From Microbacterium sp. p3-SID336 (GTDB lineage Bacteria; Actinomycetota; Actinomycetes; Actinomycetales; Microbacteriaceae), in assembly GCF_025143365.1 (NCBI RefSeq), contig NZ_JALXPE010000065.1, positions 1 to 22,085 of the forward strand: a stretch of 22,085 nt of DNA. Reading direction: 5' to 3'. Shown piece by piece: positions 11,726-19,971 of this stretch. Every line of letters starts with the position of its first letter. Positions within the stretch are counted from its first letter, which is position 1. The position numbers and the translations under genes were made by a program. Under the pieces are notes generated by a model that saw only the letters and a list, made by a program, of their open reading frames with translations, had not been told where the DNA came from and did no database searches.

Positions 11726-12646
11726 GTGGCGACCGACACCAGCGAGTTCTCCTACCTTCCCGCACAGGCCGAGGCCCTCGGCGTTCCCCTGCCGGAGGTG
11801 CGGCGACTCCAGCTGCCACTCCCCGACGGCCGCACGCTCAGCGCGCTGCGCTTCGGCACCGACGAGCCGCGGCTCACGCTGCTGCACGGCGCGGGGCTCA
11901 ACGCGCACACGTGGGACACCACGGCACTCGCTCTGCAGCAGCCCCTGCTCGCGATCGACCTCGCCGGACACGGCGACTCCAGCTGGCGCGAGGACGCGGA
12001 CTACGCCCCGCGCACCCTCGCCGCCGACGTCGCGGAAGCGCTGCGGGCGTGGACCGCGCAGCCGCAGCTCGTGGTCGGCCAGTCCCTGGGCGGACTCACC
12101 GGCGCCGCCCTCGCCGCCGCGCACCCCGAACTCGTCGCCGAGCTGGTCGTCGTCGACATCACTCCCGGCATCGACGTCACCGCGGGTCCCGACGCCCTCC
12201 GCGCCTTCTACGCCGGCCCCACCGACTTCGCTACCCGCGACGAGCTCGTGGACAAGGCGATGGCCCTCGGCTTCGGCGGCACCAGGAAGGAGACCGAGCG
12301 CGGCGTCTTCCTCAACACGCGCGTGCGCGCGGACGGCCGCATCGAGTGGAAGCACCATTTCGCTCACCTCGCCGCCCAGGCACTCGCTGCGCACGACCCC
12401 GGCACGGCAGCCGCACCCTCCGTGCTGCACGAGACAGGCTGGGACGACCTCGCCGCCGTGCGCGCACCCCTTACGCTCGTGCGCGCCGCCCGCGGATTCG
12501 TGAGCGCCGCCGATGCCGAGGAGCTGGGTCGACGGCTCCCCTCCGCCCGCGTGGTCGTGCTCGACGCGACGCACAACGTGCAGGAGACCGCGCCCACCGA
12601 GCTGGCCGCCCTCCTGACCGCGGCCCTCTCCCCCAGCGGAATATGA
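11726..12646 (+). CDS. Alpha/beta hydrolase
   Basis: A 306-residue alpha/beta-hydrolase. Landmarks are the oxyanion segment LLHGAG (52-57), 'AIDLAGHGDSSW' (76-87), the nucleophile elbow VGQSLGG (117-123) with Ser120, 'VVVDITPG' (about 135-142) and the C-terminal 'DATHNVQE' with catalytic His283. The family covers esterases, lipases, haloalkane dehalogenases and many others, and no feature fixes the substrate. The GTG at 11726 is chosen because the usual family N-terminus begins here; an in-frame ATG at 11678 exists without a ribosome binding site. It precedes the ABC importer by 92 bases on the same strand, so the hydrolase might act on the imported compound, but this is only positional evidence. 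Confidence 0.85.
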   Translation: MATDTSEFSYLPAQAEALGVPLPEVRRLQLPLPDGRTLSALRFGTDEPRLTLLHGAGLNAHTWDTTALALQQPLLAIDLAGHGDSSWREDADYAPRTLAADVAEALRAWTAQPQLVVGQSLGGLTGAALAAAHPELVAELVVVDITPGIDVTAGPDALRAFYAGPTDFATRDELVDKAMALGFGGTRKETERGVFLNTRVRADGRIEWKHHFAHLAAQALAAHDPGTAAAPSVLHETGWDDLAAVRAPLTLVRAARGFVSAADAEELGRRLPSARVVVLDATHNVQETAPTELAALLTAALSPSGI

Positions 12647-12738
12647 CGTTCCGTTCCGCCACCGGCCCTCGCTCCCTCACCCGACCCTAGGCTCGTCCCA
12701 CCGGCACACAGCACCTGCCGCACCGAGAGGAAACACCC

Positions 12739-14259
12739 ATGTTCCGACGTCATCGACGCCTCGCGCTGATCTCCGCGCTCGCGGCCACCGCCGTGATCCT
12801 CAGCGCGTGCTCCGGCTCCGCCGAGCCCGCCCCGTCCGAGGGCACGGGCGAGCCCGACCCCGCAGCCACGCTGCACGTCGGCCTCGTGCTCGAGCCGACC
12901 AACCTCGACATCCGCCACACGAGTGGTGCGGCGCTGGAGCAGATCCTCATCGACAACATCTACGAGGGTCTCGTCACGCGCACGCAGGAGAACGAGATCG
13001 AGGGGCGGCTCGCCTCCGACTACGAGGTCTCCGACGACGGCCTGACCTACACCTTCACCCTCACCGACGGCGTCGTGTTCCATGACGGCACCCCGCTGAC
13101 CTCGGCCGATGTCGTCTCGTCCTACGAGGCCGTGCGCACCGACCCCACGATCCAGGGCAACGCCGAGTTCGCCTCCGTGGCCTCGATCACGGCGCCCGAT
13201 CCCGCGACGGTGCAGATCGTGCTGTCCGAGCCCAACCAGAACTTCCTGTTCGCGCTGACCGGGCCGGCCGGACTCGTGTTCAAGACGGGTGACACCACCG
13301 ATCTGAAGACCGCGGAGAACGGGACCGGCCCGTTCACCCTCGCCCGGTGGAACAAGGGCAGCTCCATCACGTTCGCCCGCAACGAGGCCTACTGGGGCGA
13401 CCCCGCCGGCGTCGCCGAAGTCGAGTTCCAGTACATCCCCGACTTCACCGCCGGCGTGAACGCCGCCCTCGCCGGGGACGTGGACGTGCTCACCGCCGTC
13501 GACCCGAACCTCGCCCCGCAGCTGGAGGACTCGGGCGACTTCACGCTCACCACCGGCCGCACGACCGACAAGGCGACGCTCGCCTTCAACAACAAGAAGG
13601 CGCCGCTCGACGACGTCCGCGTGCGCGAGGCCCTGCGCCTGGCCATCGACCACGAGGCACTGATCGAGGCCGTGGGCGCCGGCACCCCCCTGTACGGTCC
13701 CATCCCCGAGCTCGACCCCGGGTACGAGGACCTCTCGGACGTGATCTCCTACGACCCGGAGCGCGCGAAGGAACTGCTCGCCGAAGCCGGCCAGGAGGAC
13801 CTGGACCTCACGCTCACGATCCCGTCGTTCTATGGCACGACCGTCCCCAAGGTGCTCATCTCGGACTTCGACAAGGTGGGCGTGAACCTCGAGGTCGACT
13901 CGGTCGAGTTCCCCACCTGGCTGGAGGACGTGTACACGAACCACGACTACGACCTGAGCTTCGTGCTGCACGTCGAGCCGCGCGATTTCGGCAACTTCGC
14001 CAACCCGGACTACTACTTCGGCTACGACAACGCCGAGGTGCAGGACCTCTACGCCCAGGCTCTCGCCGAGGTCGACGCCGACAAGTCCGCCGAGCTGCTG
14101 GCGGAGGCCGCCCGGATCGTGTCGGAGGACCACGCAGCGGACTGGCTGTACAACGGCGAGACCATCACGGCCGTGAGCCCGATCGTCTCCGGCTTCCCGC
14201 AGGACTCGATCAACTCCCGCATCAACCTCGCCGGAGTCACCGTCTCCGGTGGGAACTGA
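12739..14259 (+). CDS. ABC importer substrate-binding lipoprotein (peptide/nickel type)
   Basis: A 506-residue family-5 solute-binding protein. A lipoprotein signal peptide (MFRRHRRLALISALAATAVI) ends in the lipobox L-S-A-C with Cys24, so the protein is anchored to the outer face of the membrane. Typical segments are 'LHVGLVLEPTNLDIRHTSG' near residues 44-62, 'YEVSDDGLTYTFTLTDGVVFHDGTPLTSADVV' around 95-126, 'GTGPFTLARWNKGSSITF' and 'VREALRLAIDHEALI' (about 295-309). Such proteins bind di- and oligopeptides, nickel, opines, glycosides or similar solutes; the ligand cannot be read from sequence. AGAGG lies 8 bases before the ATG. It is the first gene of a five-gene importer set. Confidence 0.92.
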   Translation: MFRRHRRLALISALAATAVILSACSGSAEPAPSEGTGEPDPAATLHVGLVLEPTNLDIRHTSGAALEQILIDNIYEGLVTRTQENEIEGRLASDYEVSDDGLTYTFTLTDGVVFHDGTPLTSADVVSSYEAVRTDPTIQGNAEFASVASITAPDPATVQIVLSEPNQNFLFALTGPAGLVFKTGDTTDLKTAENGTGPFTLARWNKGSSITFARNEAYWGDPAGVAEVEFQYIPDFTAGVNAALAGDVDVLTAVDPNLAPQLEDSGDFTLTTGRTTDKATLAFNNKKAPLDDVRVREALRLAIDHEALIEAVGAGTPLYGPIPELDPGYEDLSDVISYDPERAKELLAEAGQEDLDLTLTIPSFYGTTVPKVLISDFDKVGVNLEVDSVEFPTWLEDVYTNHDYDLSFVLHVEPRDFGNFANPDYYFGYDNAEVQDLYAQALAEVDADKSAELLAEAARIVSEDHAADWLYNGETITAVSPIVSGFPQDSINSRINLAGVTVSGGN

Positions 14260-14277
14260 TCCGGCGGCCCGCACCCC

Positions 14278-15228
14278 GTGCTGCGCTACGCGCTCGTCCG
14301 AGGGGCCCTGCTCATCGCAGGGCTCCTCGTGTCGAGTGCGCTCATCTTCCTGACCCTCCGCGTCTTCCCCGGTGATGTCGCCCAGCTCATCGCGGGCACG
14401 CAGGCGTCGCCGTCCGAGGTCGAGGCGCTGCGCGAGTCGCTGGGGCTGAACCGGCCGCTGCTCGTGCAGTACACGGACTGGATCGGCGGCATCCTGCGCG
14501 GCGACCTCGGCACGTCGCTGCTCTCCGGCGCATCGGTCGGCGAGGAGCTGCTGCTCAAGGCGCAGGTCACCGTGCCGCTCGGCCTCCTGTCACTGCTGAT
14601 CGCCGTGCTCATCGCGGTGCCGTTCGGCATCGGCGCGGCCCTCCTGCGCGGGCGCCGCGGCGGCACGGCCTTGAGCGTCGGAGCCCAGGCCCTCGCCGCC
14701 GTGCCGGTCGTGTGGGCGGGCATGATGCTGATCGTGGTGTTCTCGGTGTGGCTGGGGTGGCTGCCGCCGCAGGGCTTCCCCCGCACGGGGTGGTCCACAC
14801 CGGGGCGGGCGATCGAGTCGCTGCTGCTCCCCGCCCTGACGATCGGCATCGTCGAAGGTGCCATGCTCATGCGGTTCGTCCGCAGCGCGACCCTGCAGGC
14901 GGCAGGGCAGGACTTCGTCCGCACGGCCGCCGCGAAGGGCCTCACCCGCACGCGCGCGCTGATCCAGCACGGGATTCCCGCCGTCGGGCTGTCGATCGTG
15001 ACCGTGCTCGGGCTGCAGGTCGCTGGCATCATCGTGGGCTCGGTCGTGATCGAGCAGCTGTTCACACTGCCGGGGATCGGACGGATGCTCGTGGCCGACG
15101 TCGGCACGCGCGACCTCATCAAGGTGCAGAGCGAGCTGCTCGTCCTCACCGGGTTCGTGCTGGTGGTCGGCTTCCTCGTCGATCTGCTGCATCGCGCGAT
15201 CGACCCGAGACAGCGGGAGGCCGCATGA
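14278..15228 (+). CDS. ABC importer permease, DppB/OppB type
   Basis: A 316-residue inner-membrane permease with about six helices: the first at residues 5-27, others around 100-125, 135-160, 175-200, 240-265 and 285-305. The large loop after helix 1 ('FPGDVAQLIAGTQASPSEVEALRESLGLNRPLLVQY') is typical of DppB/OppB. The cytoplasmic EAA loop that contacts the ATPase is 'FVRTAAAKGLTRTRALIQHGIPA' (about 213-235). GTG at 14278 is used; the ribosome binding site is weak (GGCGG). It follows the binding protein by 18 bases and overlaps the next permease by four bases, so all are in one operon. Confidence 0.92.
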   Translation: MLRYALVRGALLIAGLLVSSALIFLTLRVFPGDVAQLIAGTQASPSEVEALRESLGLNRPLLVQYTDWIGGILRGDLGTSLLSGASVGEELLLKAQVTVPLGLLSLLIAVLIAVPFGIGAALLRGRRGGTALSVGAQALAAVPVVWAGMMLIVVFSVWLGWLPPQGFPRTGWSTPGRAIESLLLPALTIGIVEGAMLMRFVRSATLQAAGQDFVRTAAAKGLTRTRALIQHGIPAVGLSIVTVLGLQVAGIIVGSVVIEQLFTLPGIGRMLVADVGTRDLIKVQSELLVLTGFVLVVGFLVDLLHRAIDPRQREAA

Positions 15229-16094
15229 CCCCGCGCTGGCTCGCACGGCTCTGGCGCACCGCGACCGGGAGGTTCGGGCTGATCGCGATCGCCGTGGTCG
15301 CCCTCGCCGCCCTCGTGTCGCTGTTCTGGACGCCGTTCGACCCGCGGGCCTCCGAGATCGGCGACCGCTGGCTGCCGCCGAGCTGGCCGCACCTGCTGGG
15401 CACCGACGACACCGGCCGCGACATCCTCAGCCTGCTGATGGCCGGCGCCCGCACCACCGTGTTCGTCAGTGTCGGCGCCGGCATCGTCGCCACGCTCGTC
15501 GGCATCGCGCTCGCGGCGCTGGGAGCCCTGACCCACCGGCTGGTGCGCGAGACCGTGGCGGTGCTGGTGGACATCCTGATCGCCTTCCCCGTGCTGCTCA
15601 TCGCGATGATGATCTCGTCCGTGTGGGGCGGCTCGCTGTGGGTCGTGATCTGGGCGGTCGGCATCGGCTTCGGCGTGAACATCGCCCGCGTGACCCGTCC
15701 CGAGCTGCGCCGCGTGCAGCAGAGCGACTTCGTGCTGGCCGCGCGTGCCTCCGGCCTCACCCCGACGCAGAGCCTCGTCCGTCACCTGCTCCCCAACGTG
15801 GCCCCGGTCTTCATCGTGCAGCTGTCCTGGTCGATGGCCGTGGCCGTGCTCGCGGAGGCGGGGCTGTCGTACCTGGGCTTCGGCGCCTCGGTGGTCGAGC
15901 CGAGCTGGGGTCTGCTGCTGGCCGACCTGCAGCGGTACATCGGGGTGCACCCGCTCACCGTGATCTGGCCGGGGCTCGCGATCACGCTGACGGTGCTGGC
16001 CCTCAACCTCCTCGGCGACGGCCTGCGCGAGGCCACCGACCCGACCCTGCGGCACCGCGCCGCCGAGATCCACACCCCGGGGGTGGTCGCATGA
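15225..16094 (+). CDS. ABC importer permease, DppC/OppC type
   Basis: A 289-residue permease, partner of the preceding one. It has the family N-terminus with one helix (about 17-35), the periplasmic 'PHLLGTDDTGRDILSLLMAGARTT' (about 55-78), which is highly characteristic of DppC/OppC, and the EAA loop 'FVLAARASGLTPTQSLVRHLLPN' (about 168-190) for ATPase contact. 'EAGLSYLGFGASVVEPSWGLLL' (about 212-233) is also conserved. GGGAGG lies 4 bases upstream of the ATG, which overlaps the previous stop (ATGA); the 3' end overlaps the first ATPase gene in the same way. Confidence 0.93.
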   Translation: MTPRWLARLWRTATGRFGLIAIAVVALAALVSLFWTPFDPRASEIGDRWLPPSWPHLLGTDDTGRDILSLLMAGARTTVFVSVGAGIVATLVGIALAALGALTHRLVRETVAVLVDILIAFPVLLIAMMISSVWGGSLWVVIWAVGIGFGVNIARVTRPELRRVQQSDFVLAARASGLTPTQSLVRHLLPNVAPVFIVQLSWSMAVAVLAEAGLSYLGFGASVVEPSWGLLLADLQRYIGVHPLTVIWPGLAITLTVLALNLLGDGLREATDPTLRHRAAEIHTPGVVA

Positions 16095-16885
16095 GCCTCG
16101 TGGTGCAGGACCTCGTGATCGAGCTGGACGGTCGGCGTCTGGTCGACGGCGTGTCGTTCGAGGTGTCGGACGGCGCCAGGGTCGGCCTGATCGGCGAGTC
16201 CGGCTCGGGCAAGTCGCTCACCGCGCTCGCGATCCTCGGCCTGCTGCCGGACGGTGCGACAGCCCGCGGGAGCATCCGCTGGGACGGCGCCGAGCTGATC
16301 GGGATGCCCGACCGCGAGCTCGCGCGGCTCCGCGGCGACGACATCGGGATCGTGTTCCAGGAGCCGCGCACGGCCCTGAACCCCATCCGCACGGTGGGAC
16401 GGCAGATCGCGGAGTCCATCCGCATCCACGAGGGCATCGGGCGCCGAGAGGCCAGGGAGCGCGCGATCGCCGAGGCCGCCAGGGTGCGGCTGCCCGATCC
16501 CGCATCGATCGTGGATCGCTACCCGCATCAGCTGTCCGGCGGGCAGCGCCAGCGCGTCGCCATCGCGATGGCCCTCGCGTGCCGCCCGCGGCTGCTGATC
16601 GCCGACGAGCCCACCACGGCGCTCGACGTCACCATCCAGGCGGAGATCCTCGCGCTGCTGCTGCGACTCGTGGCCGACGAGGGCATGTCGCTCGTGTTCA
16701 TCACCCACGACCTGGCCGTGCTCTCGCAGGTGGCGACGGAGGGGGTCGTGCTGGAGCACGGACGCGTGGTCGAGCAGGCCCCGGTCGCCCGCCTGCTGAG
16801 CGCGCCCGTCTCCCCGGTCACCCAGGGACTGCTGCGCGATGCGACCGCCACCCTCTGGCGGCCCGACGAGGGCGGTGCCGCGTGA
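16091..16885 (+). CDS. ABC importer ATPase, DppD-like, compact
   Basis: A 264-residue ATPase energising the importer. Walker A is GESGSGKS (35-42), the Q-loop is VFQEP (Gln90), the ABC signature is LSGGQRQR (148-155), Walker B is LLIADEPT (168-175) and the switch His is His206 (FITHDL). DppD/OppD proteins are usually about 320-330 residues with a C-terminal oligopeptide extension; this one stops soon after 'GRVVEQAP', so that extension is absent. The ATG overlaps the permease stop, and the gene overlaps the second ATPase by four bases (GTGA). All catalytic residues are intact. Confidence 0.92.
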   Translation: MSLVVQDLVIELDGRRLVDGVSFEVSDGARVGLIGESGSGKSLTALAILGLLPDGATARGSIRWDGAELIGMPDRELARLRGDDIGIVFQEPRTALNPIRTVGRQIAESIRIHEGIGRREARERAIAEAARVRLPDPASIVDRYPHQLSGGQRQRVAIAMALACRPRLLIADEPTTALDVTIQAEILALLLRLVADEGMSLVFITHDLAVLSQVATEGVVLEHGRVVEQAPVARLLSAPVSPVTQGLLRDATATLWRPDEGGAA

Positions 16886-17676
16886 GCCTCATCGAAGCAC
16901 GAGGTCTGCGCCGCGACTTCGTCGTGCCGAAGCGCACGGCCTTCGAGCGCACCCGCCGGCAGACAGCGCTCGAGCCCACTGACCTGGACGTGCAGGAGGG
17001 CTCGGCGGTGGGCATCATCGGCGAATCCGGCTCCGGCAAGTCCACCCTCGTGCGGCTGCTGCTGGGGCTCGACCACCCCACCGCCGGCACCGTCGCCGTC
17101 GACGGCCGACCGGTGGACGCGACCGCCTCTGCCCGGTCCCTGCACTGGCTGCGACGGCAGACCGGGCTCGTCTTCCAGGACCCGTATGCGTCTCTCGACC
17201 CGCGGATGACGGCGGGACAGATCGTCCGCGAGCCGCTGTGGGCGCTCGGCATCGAGGGCGACCACCGCACACGGGTCAGGGAGGTGCTCGCGCAGGTGGG
17301 GCTCGAACCGGAGATGGGCGACCGTTACCCGCACGAGTTCTCGGGAGGCCAGCGCCAGCGGATCGCCCTCGCCAGGGCCATCGTGCACGGCCCGCGCATC
17401 CTGGTCGGCGACGAGCCGCTGTCCGCACTCGACGTCACGGTGCGCGCGCAGATCCTGGATCTGCTGCGGGAGCTGCGAGCGACCTCCTCCCTCACGCTGC
17501 TGCTGGTGTCGCACGACATCGGCGTGGTGCAGAACCTCTGCGATACCGTCGTCGTGATGAAGGACGGCCGCATCGTGGAGCGGGGAGCGACGGCTGACGT
17601 CCTGCTGCATCCGACGCAGGACTACACCAGGAAGCTGCTCGCCGCGATTCCCGTGATCCCGGCACCGGAGCGCTGA
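16882..17676 (+). CDS. ABC importer ATPase, DppF-like, compact
   Basis: A second 264-residue ATPase. The N-terminal '[32 protein letters not shown]' has the insertion typical of DppF/OppF subunits. Walker A is GESGSGKS (47-54), the Q-loop is [12 protein letters not shown] (98-109), the signature is FSGGQRQR (153-160; Phe replaces Leu), and Walker B is ILVGDEPL (173-180). It is short compared with canonical DppF (about 330 residues) and lacks the C-terminal oligopeptide extension, as does its partner. GTG at 16882 overlaps the preceding stop. The operon ends here; 110 bases with no convincing terminator separate it from a convergent gene. Confidence 0.92.
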   Translation: MSLIEARGLRRDFVVPKRTAFERTRRQTALEPTDLDVQEGSAVGIIGESGSGKSTLVRLLLGLDHPTAGTVAVDGRPVDATASARSLHWLRRQTGLVFQDPYASLDPRMTAGQIVREPLWALGIEGDHRTRVREVLAQVGLEPEMGDRYPHEFSGGQRQRIALARAIVHGPRILVGDEPLSALDVTVRAQILDLLRELRATSSLTLLLVSHDIGVVQNLCDTVVVMKDGRIVERGATADVLLHPTQDYTRKLLAAIPVIPAPER

Positions 17677-17786
17677 GCCGGGCCCTGCCCGCAGAATTCA
17701 CGCGGTCTCGCTGCCTGCGCGCCCCGTACATCCGCGGCGGCGCGCCGAGCCGCTGGCCCTGGTCGCCGACCCGCGGACGGCAGCGG

Positions 17787-18389
17787 TCAGCGCGCCCGAC
17801 GGCGCCCGCGTGCGGGCCGCAGCCGCCGCCGCAGGTAGACCGTGCCGAGCTCGCGCCCGAACTTGTGCCCGACGCGGCCCATGCGCCCGGCCTCCACGAA
17901 GCCGAGCTTCTCGTGCAGCCGGATGGACGCCTCCGCCCCGCTGTCGCTGATCACGGCCACCATCTCCCGGAGTCCGCGCTGCTCGCACGCGTCGATCAGT
18001 GCCTGCAGCAGCGCGGAGCCGAGGCCCTTGCCGCCCGCCCCCGGGCCGAGATAGATCGAATCCTCGACCGTGTAACGGTAGGCGTTCTTGCCCGCCCACG
18101 GCTGGGCCACCGCGTAGCCCAGCACGGCACCGGAGGGCGATACCGCCACCAGGAAGGGCAGCCCCAGTCGCTCCAGCAGTGCGTGTTTGTCGCGCCAGTA
18201 CGGGATGCTGCTGCGGCGTTCGTCGAGGGTCACCGCGGAGTTGCTCACGAAGTGGTTGTAGATCTCGCGCACGTGCGGCAGGTCAGCCGGGCGCGCCGCA
18301 CGGATGGTGTACGCGAAGACCTCCGGCCGCGGCACGGGGCGCAGATGGCGCGGGAGCACTCGGCGGCGGTCCCCCGGCTCGAACTGCAT
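17787..18389 (-). CDS. GNAT N-acetyltransferase, phosphinothricin-acetyltransferase-like
   Basis: A 200-residue acetyltransferase. From about residue 27 it follows the PAT/Bar-like GNAT layout: 'TIRAARPADLPHVREIYNHFVSNSAVT' (28-54), a tract ending in 'YRYTVEDSIYLGPGAGGKGLGSALLQAL' (104-131) with the acetyl-CoA pyrophosphate loop GAGGKGLG (117-124), then 'SIRLHEKLGFVEAGRMGRVGHKFG'. Enzymes of this branch acetylate phosphinothricin, methionine sulfoximine or related amino acids; the natural substrate is not known. The first 25 residues are basic and not part of the fold, so a start at the GTG of codon 11 is possible. The ATG at 18389 lies 4 bases after the ung stop and 6 bases after TAAGCT. The C-terminus is Arg-rich. 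Confidence 0.85.
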   Translation of the reverse strand: MQFEPGDRRRVLPRHLRPVPRPEVFAYTIRAARPADLPHVREIYNHFVSNSAVTLDERRSSIPYWRDKHALLERLGLPFLVAVSPSGAVLGYAVAQPWAGKNAYRYTVEDSIYLGPGAGGKGLGSALLQALIDACEQRGLREMVAVISDSGAEASIRLHEKLGFVEAGRMGRVGHKFGRELGTVYLRRRLRPARGRRRAR

Positions 18390-18393
18390 GCGC

Positions 18394-19110
18394 TCAGCTT
18401 AGGGAGGCCGCCGCCTCGCCCTCCACCCGCCAGTCCACGGCGGACGCTCCGGCATCGGCCAGCAGGGCGTTCGCGCGCGAGAACGGTCGGGAGCCGAAGA
18501 ACCCGCGGCGGGCGGACAACGGGGAGGGGTGCGCGGAGGCGATCACCGGCGTCCCGCCCAGCAGTGGCTGCAGGTTCGCGGCGTCCCGACCCCACAGCAC
18601 CGCGACGAGCGGCTGGTCCCGCGCGACCAGTGCCCTGATCGCCAGCTCGGTCACCGCCTCCCACCCCCATCCGCGGTGCGAGGCCGCCACGCCGGGCCTC
18701 ACCGTGAGCACCCGGTTGAGCAGGAGCACGCCCTGATCGCTCCACGCGGTCAGGTCGCCGTGCGGGGCCGGCGGGATGCCGAGATCGCTCTCCCGCTCGG
18801 CATAGATGTTCGTCAGGCTCCGGGGCAGCGGCCGGACGTCGCGGTCGACCGCGAAGGAGAGTCCGATCGGATGCCCCGGTGTGGGGTACGGATCCTGTCC
18901 CGTGATCAGGACCCGCACATCCGCGAGGGGCCGCTGGAACGCACGGAGCACGTGGTCCCCCGCCGGAAGGTAGCCGCGACCGGCCGCCTGCTCGGCGCGC
19001 AGCCGCTCGCCGAGCGCGGTGATCGTCTCCTGCGCAGGAGCGAGAGCCTCGGCCCACCCCGGGTCGACGGCGCCGTCCTCCGCGAGCTGGGCGAGGGTGC
19101 GCCCGGGCAT
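18394..19110 (-). CDS. ung: Uracil-DNA glycosylase, family 1
   Basis: A 238-residue uracil-DNA glycosylase, which removes uracil from DNA to start base-excision repair. The water-activating motif is [18 protein letters not shown] (69-86) with catalytic Asp73, and the leucine-loop motif is '[22 protein letters not shown]' (193-214) with His194. '[14 protein letters not shown]' (127-140) and '[12 protein letters not shown]' are family-specific. Proline in place of the His of G-Q-D-P-Y-H is as in the mycobacterial enzyme. The start overlaps the stop of the dehydrogenase gene by one base (TGATG), so the two are co-translated. Confidence 0.95.
   Translation of the reverse strand: MPGRTLAQLAEDGAVDPGWAEALAPAQETITALGERLRAEQAAGRGYLPAGDHVLRAFQRPLADVRVLITGQDPYPTPGHPIGLSFAVDRDVRPLPRSLTNIYAERESDLGIPPAPHGDLTAWSDQGVLLLNRVLTVRPGVAASHRGWGWEAVTELAIRALVARDQPLVAVLWGRDAANLQPLLGGTPVIASAHPSPLSARRGFFGSRPFSRANALLADAGASAVDWRVEGEAAASLS
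18396..18401 (-). promoter_or_regulatory. Possible -10 of a leaderless GNAT transcript inside the end of ung
   Basis: Minus-strand TAAGCT (18401-18396) fits TANNNT and ends 6 bases (GAGCGC) before the GNAT ATG. It is made by the last Leu-Ser-stop codons of ung, CTA-AGC-TGA; CTA is a rare leucine codon at this G+C content. Confidence 0.45.
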
Positions 19111-19892
19111 CACTCGGCCGACCGCACCCGGAGCGGTCCGCGCGCGAGCAGGTGCTGCGCGGACTGCGCCACGGGGCGCATCGTGATGAGGTCGAGGTTC
19201 ACGTGCCCGGGCGCGGTGAGGGCGTAGGCGATCACGTCGGCGACGTCCTCGGCGCGCAGCGGCGCCTCGACTCCCGCGTACACGGCCTCGGCCGCGACGG
19301 CATCGCCGCCGAGCCTGTTCAGGGTGAACTCCTCCGTGTGCACCATGCCGGGGGCCACCTCGACGACGCGGATCGGCTCCCCATTCAGCTCCTGCCGGAG
19401 CACGCGGACCAGCATGCCCTCCGCGGCCTTGGCGGCGTTGTATCCCGCGCCGCCCGGGTACGCCGTCTGCGCGGCGGTGGACGTGACGAAGACGGTGTCG
19501 GCGTGGCCGTCCGCCTCCGCGGCGCGACGCAGGAGCGGCAGGAGTCCGGCGACCAGGCGCTGCGAGGCGAGCACATTGGCGTCGAACATCCACTGCCAGT
19601 CGTCGATCGAGGCCTCCTCCACGCGATCGGTGCCCCGCGCTCCGCCCGCGACCTGCACCAGCGCGTGCACGGGGCCCGTGCGGTCGAGCTCGGCGACCAG
19701 CGCCGCCACGGCCTCGTCGTCCGTCAGGTCGCAGGCGATCACAGAGGCTCCCGTGTCGGCGGCGAGCGCGGCCAGACGGTCCTGGCGGCGCGCCACGCCG
19801 ACCACGTCCCACCCCCGCTCACGCAGTGCCCGCACCGTCGCCGCGCCGATCCCCGAACTCGCCCCTGTCACCACTGCACGTCTGTTGACCAT
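19110..19892 (-). CDS. Short-chain dehydrogenase/reductase (SDR)
   Basis: A 260-residue classical SDR. The nucleotide-binding motif is TGASSGIG (9-16) after the first strand 'RRAVV'. 'ACDLTD' (53-58) holds the conserved Asp, 'VAGGA' (81-85) replaces the usual N-N-A-G, Asn106 lies in 'FDANVLAS', and the catalytic Ser138, Tyr151 and Lys155 sit in '[19 protein letters not shown]'. '[10 protein letters not shown]' near 180 is also typical. Arg35-Arg36 after strand 2 suggests NADP(H) preference. The substrate is unknown. The start at 19892 is supported by the family N-terminus and by TACGGT 7 bases upstream. It lies directly ahead of ung in the same transcript. Confidence 0.92.
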   Translation of the reverse strand: MVNRRAVVTGASSGIGAATVRALRERGWDVVGVARRQDRLAALAADTGASVIACDLTDDEAVAALVAELDRTGPVHALVQVAGGARGTDRVEEASIDDWQWMFDANVLASQRLVAGLLPLLRRAAEADGHADTVFVTSTAAQTAYPGGAGYNAAKAAEGMLVRVLRQELNGEPIRVVEVAPGMVHTEEFTLNRLGGDAVAAEAVYAGVEAPLRAEDVADVIAYALTAPGHVNLDLITMRPVAQSAQHLLARGPLRVRSAE

Positions 19893-19899
19893 GCCCTCC

Positions 19900-19905
19900 A
19901 CCGTA
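19900..19905 (-). promoter_or_regulatory. Leaderless -10 element of the SDR-ung unit
   Basis: Minus-strand TACGGT (19905-19900) fits TANNNT and is followed by GGAGGGC (7 bases) and the ATG. GGAGG would be 2 bases from the start codon, too near for ordinary Shine-Dalgarno use. Confidence 0.5.
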
Positions 19906-19971
19906 CGATGTCCGCCGCGGTTTGCGCTGTCCCCGGTCGCTCGCGGGGTGCCGTGCCGCTCCGGCACCGGC

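Noticed and set aside
17677..17786. Terminator between the convergent ATPase and GNAT genes
   Set aside because: Only short G+C dyads such as GGCGCGCC are seen, without a stable stem-loop or T-run.
18390..19812. One long fused protein from ung through the dehydrogenase region on the minus strand
   Set aside because: Ung has its own ATG at 19110 with complete motifs, and the dehydrogenase is read in another frame with its own complete motifs.
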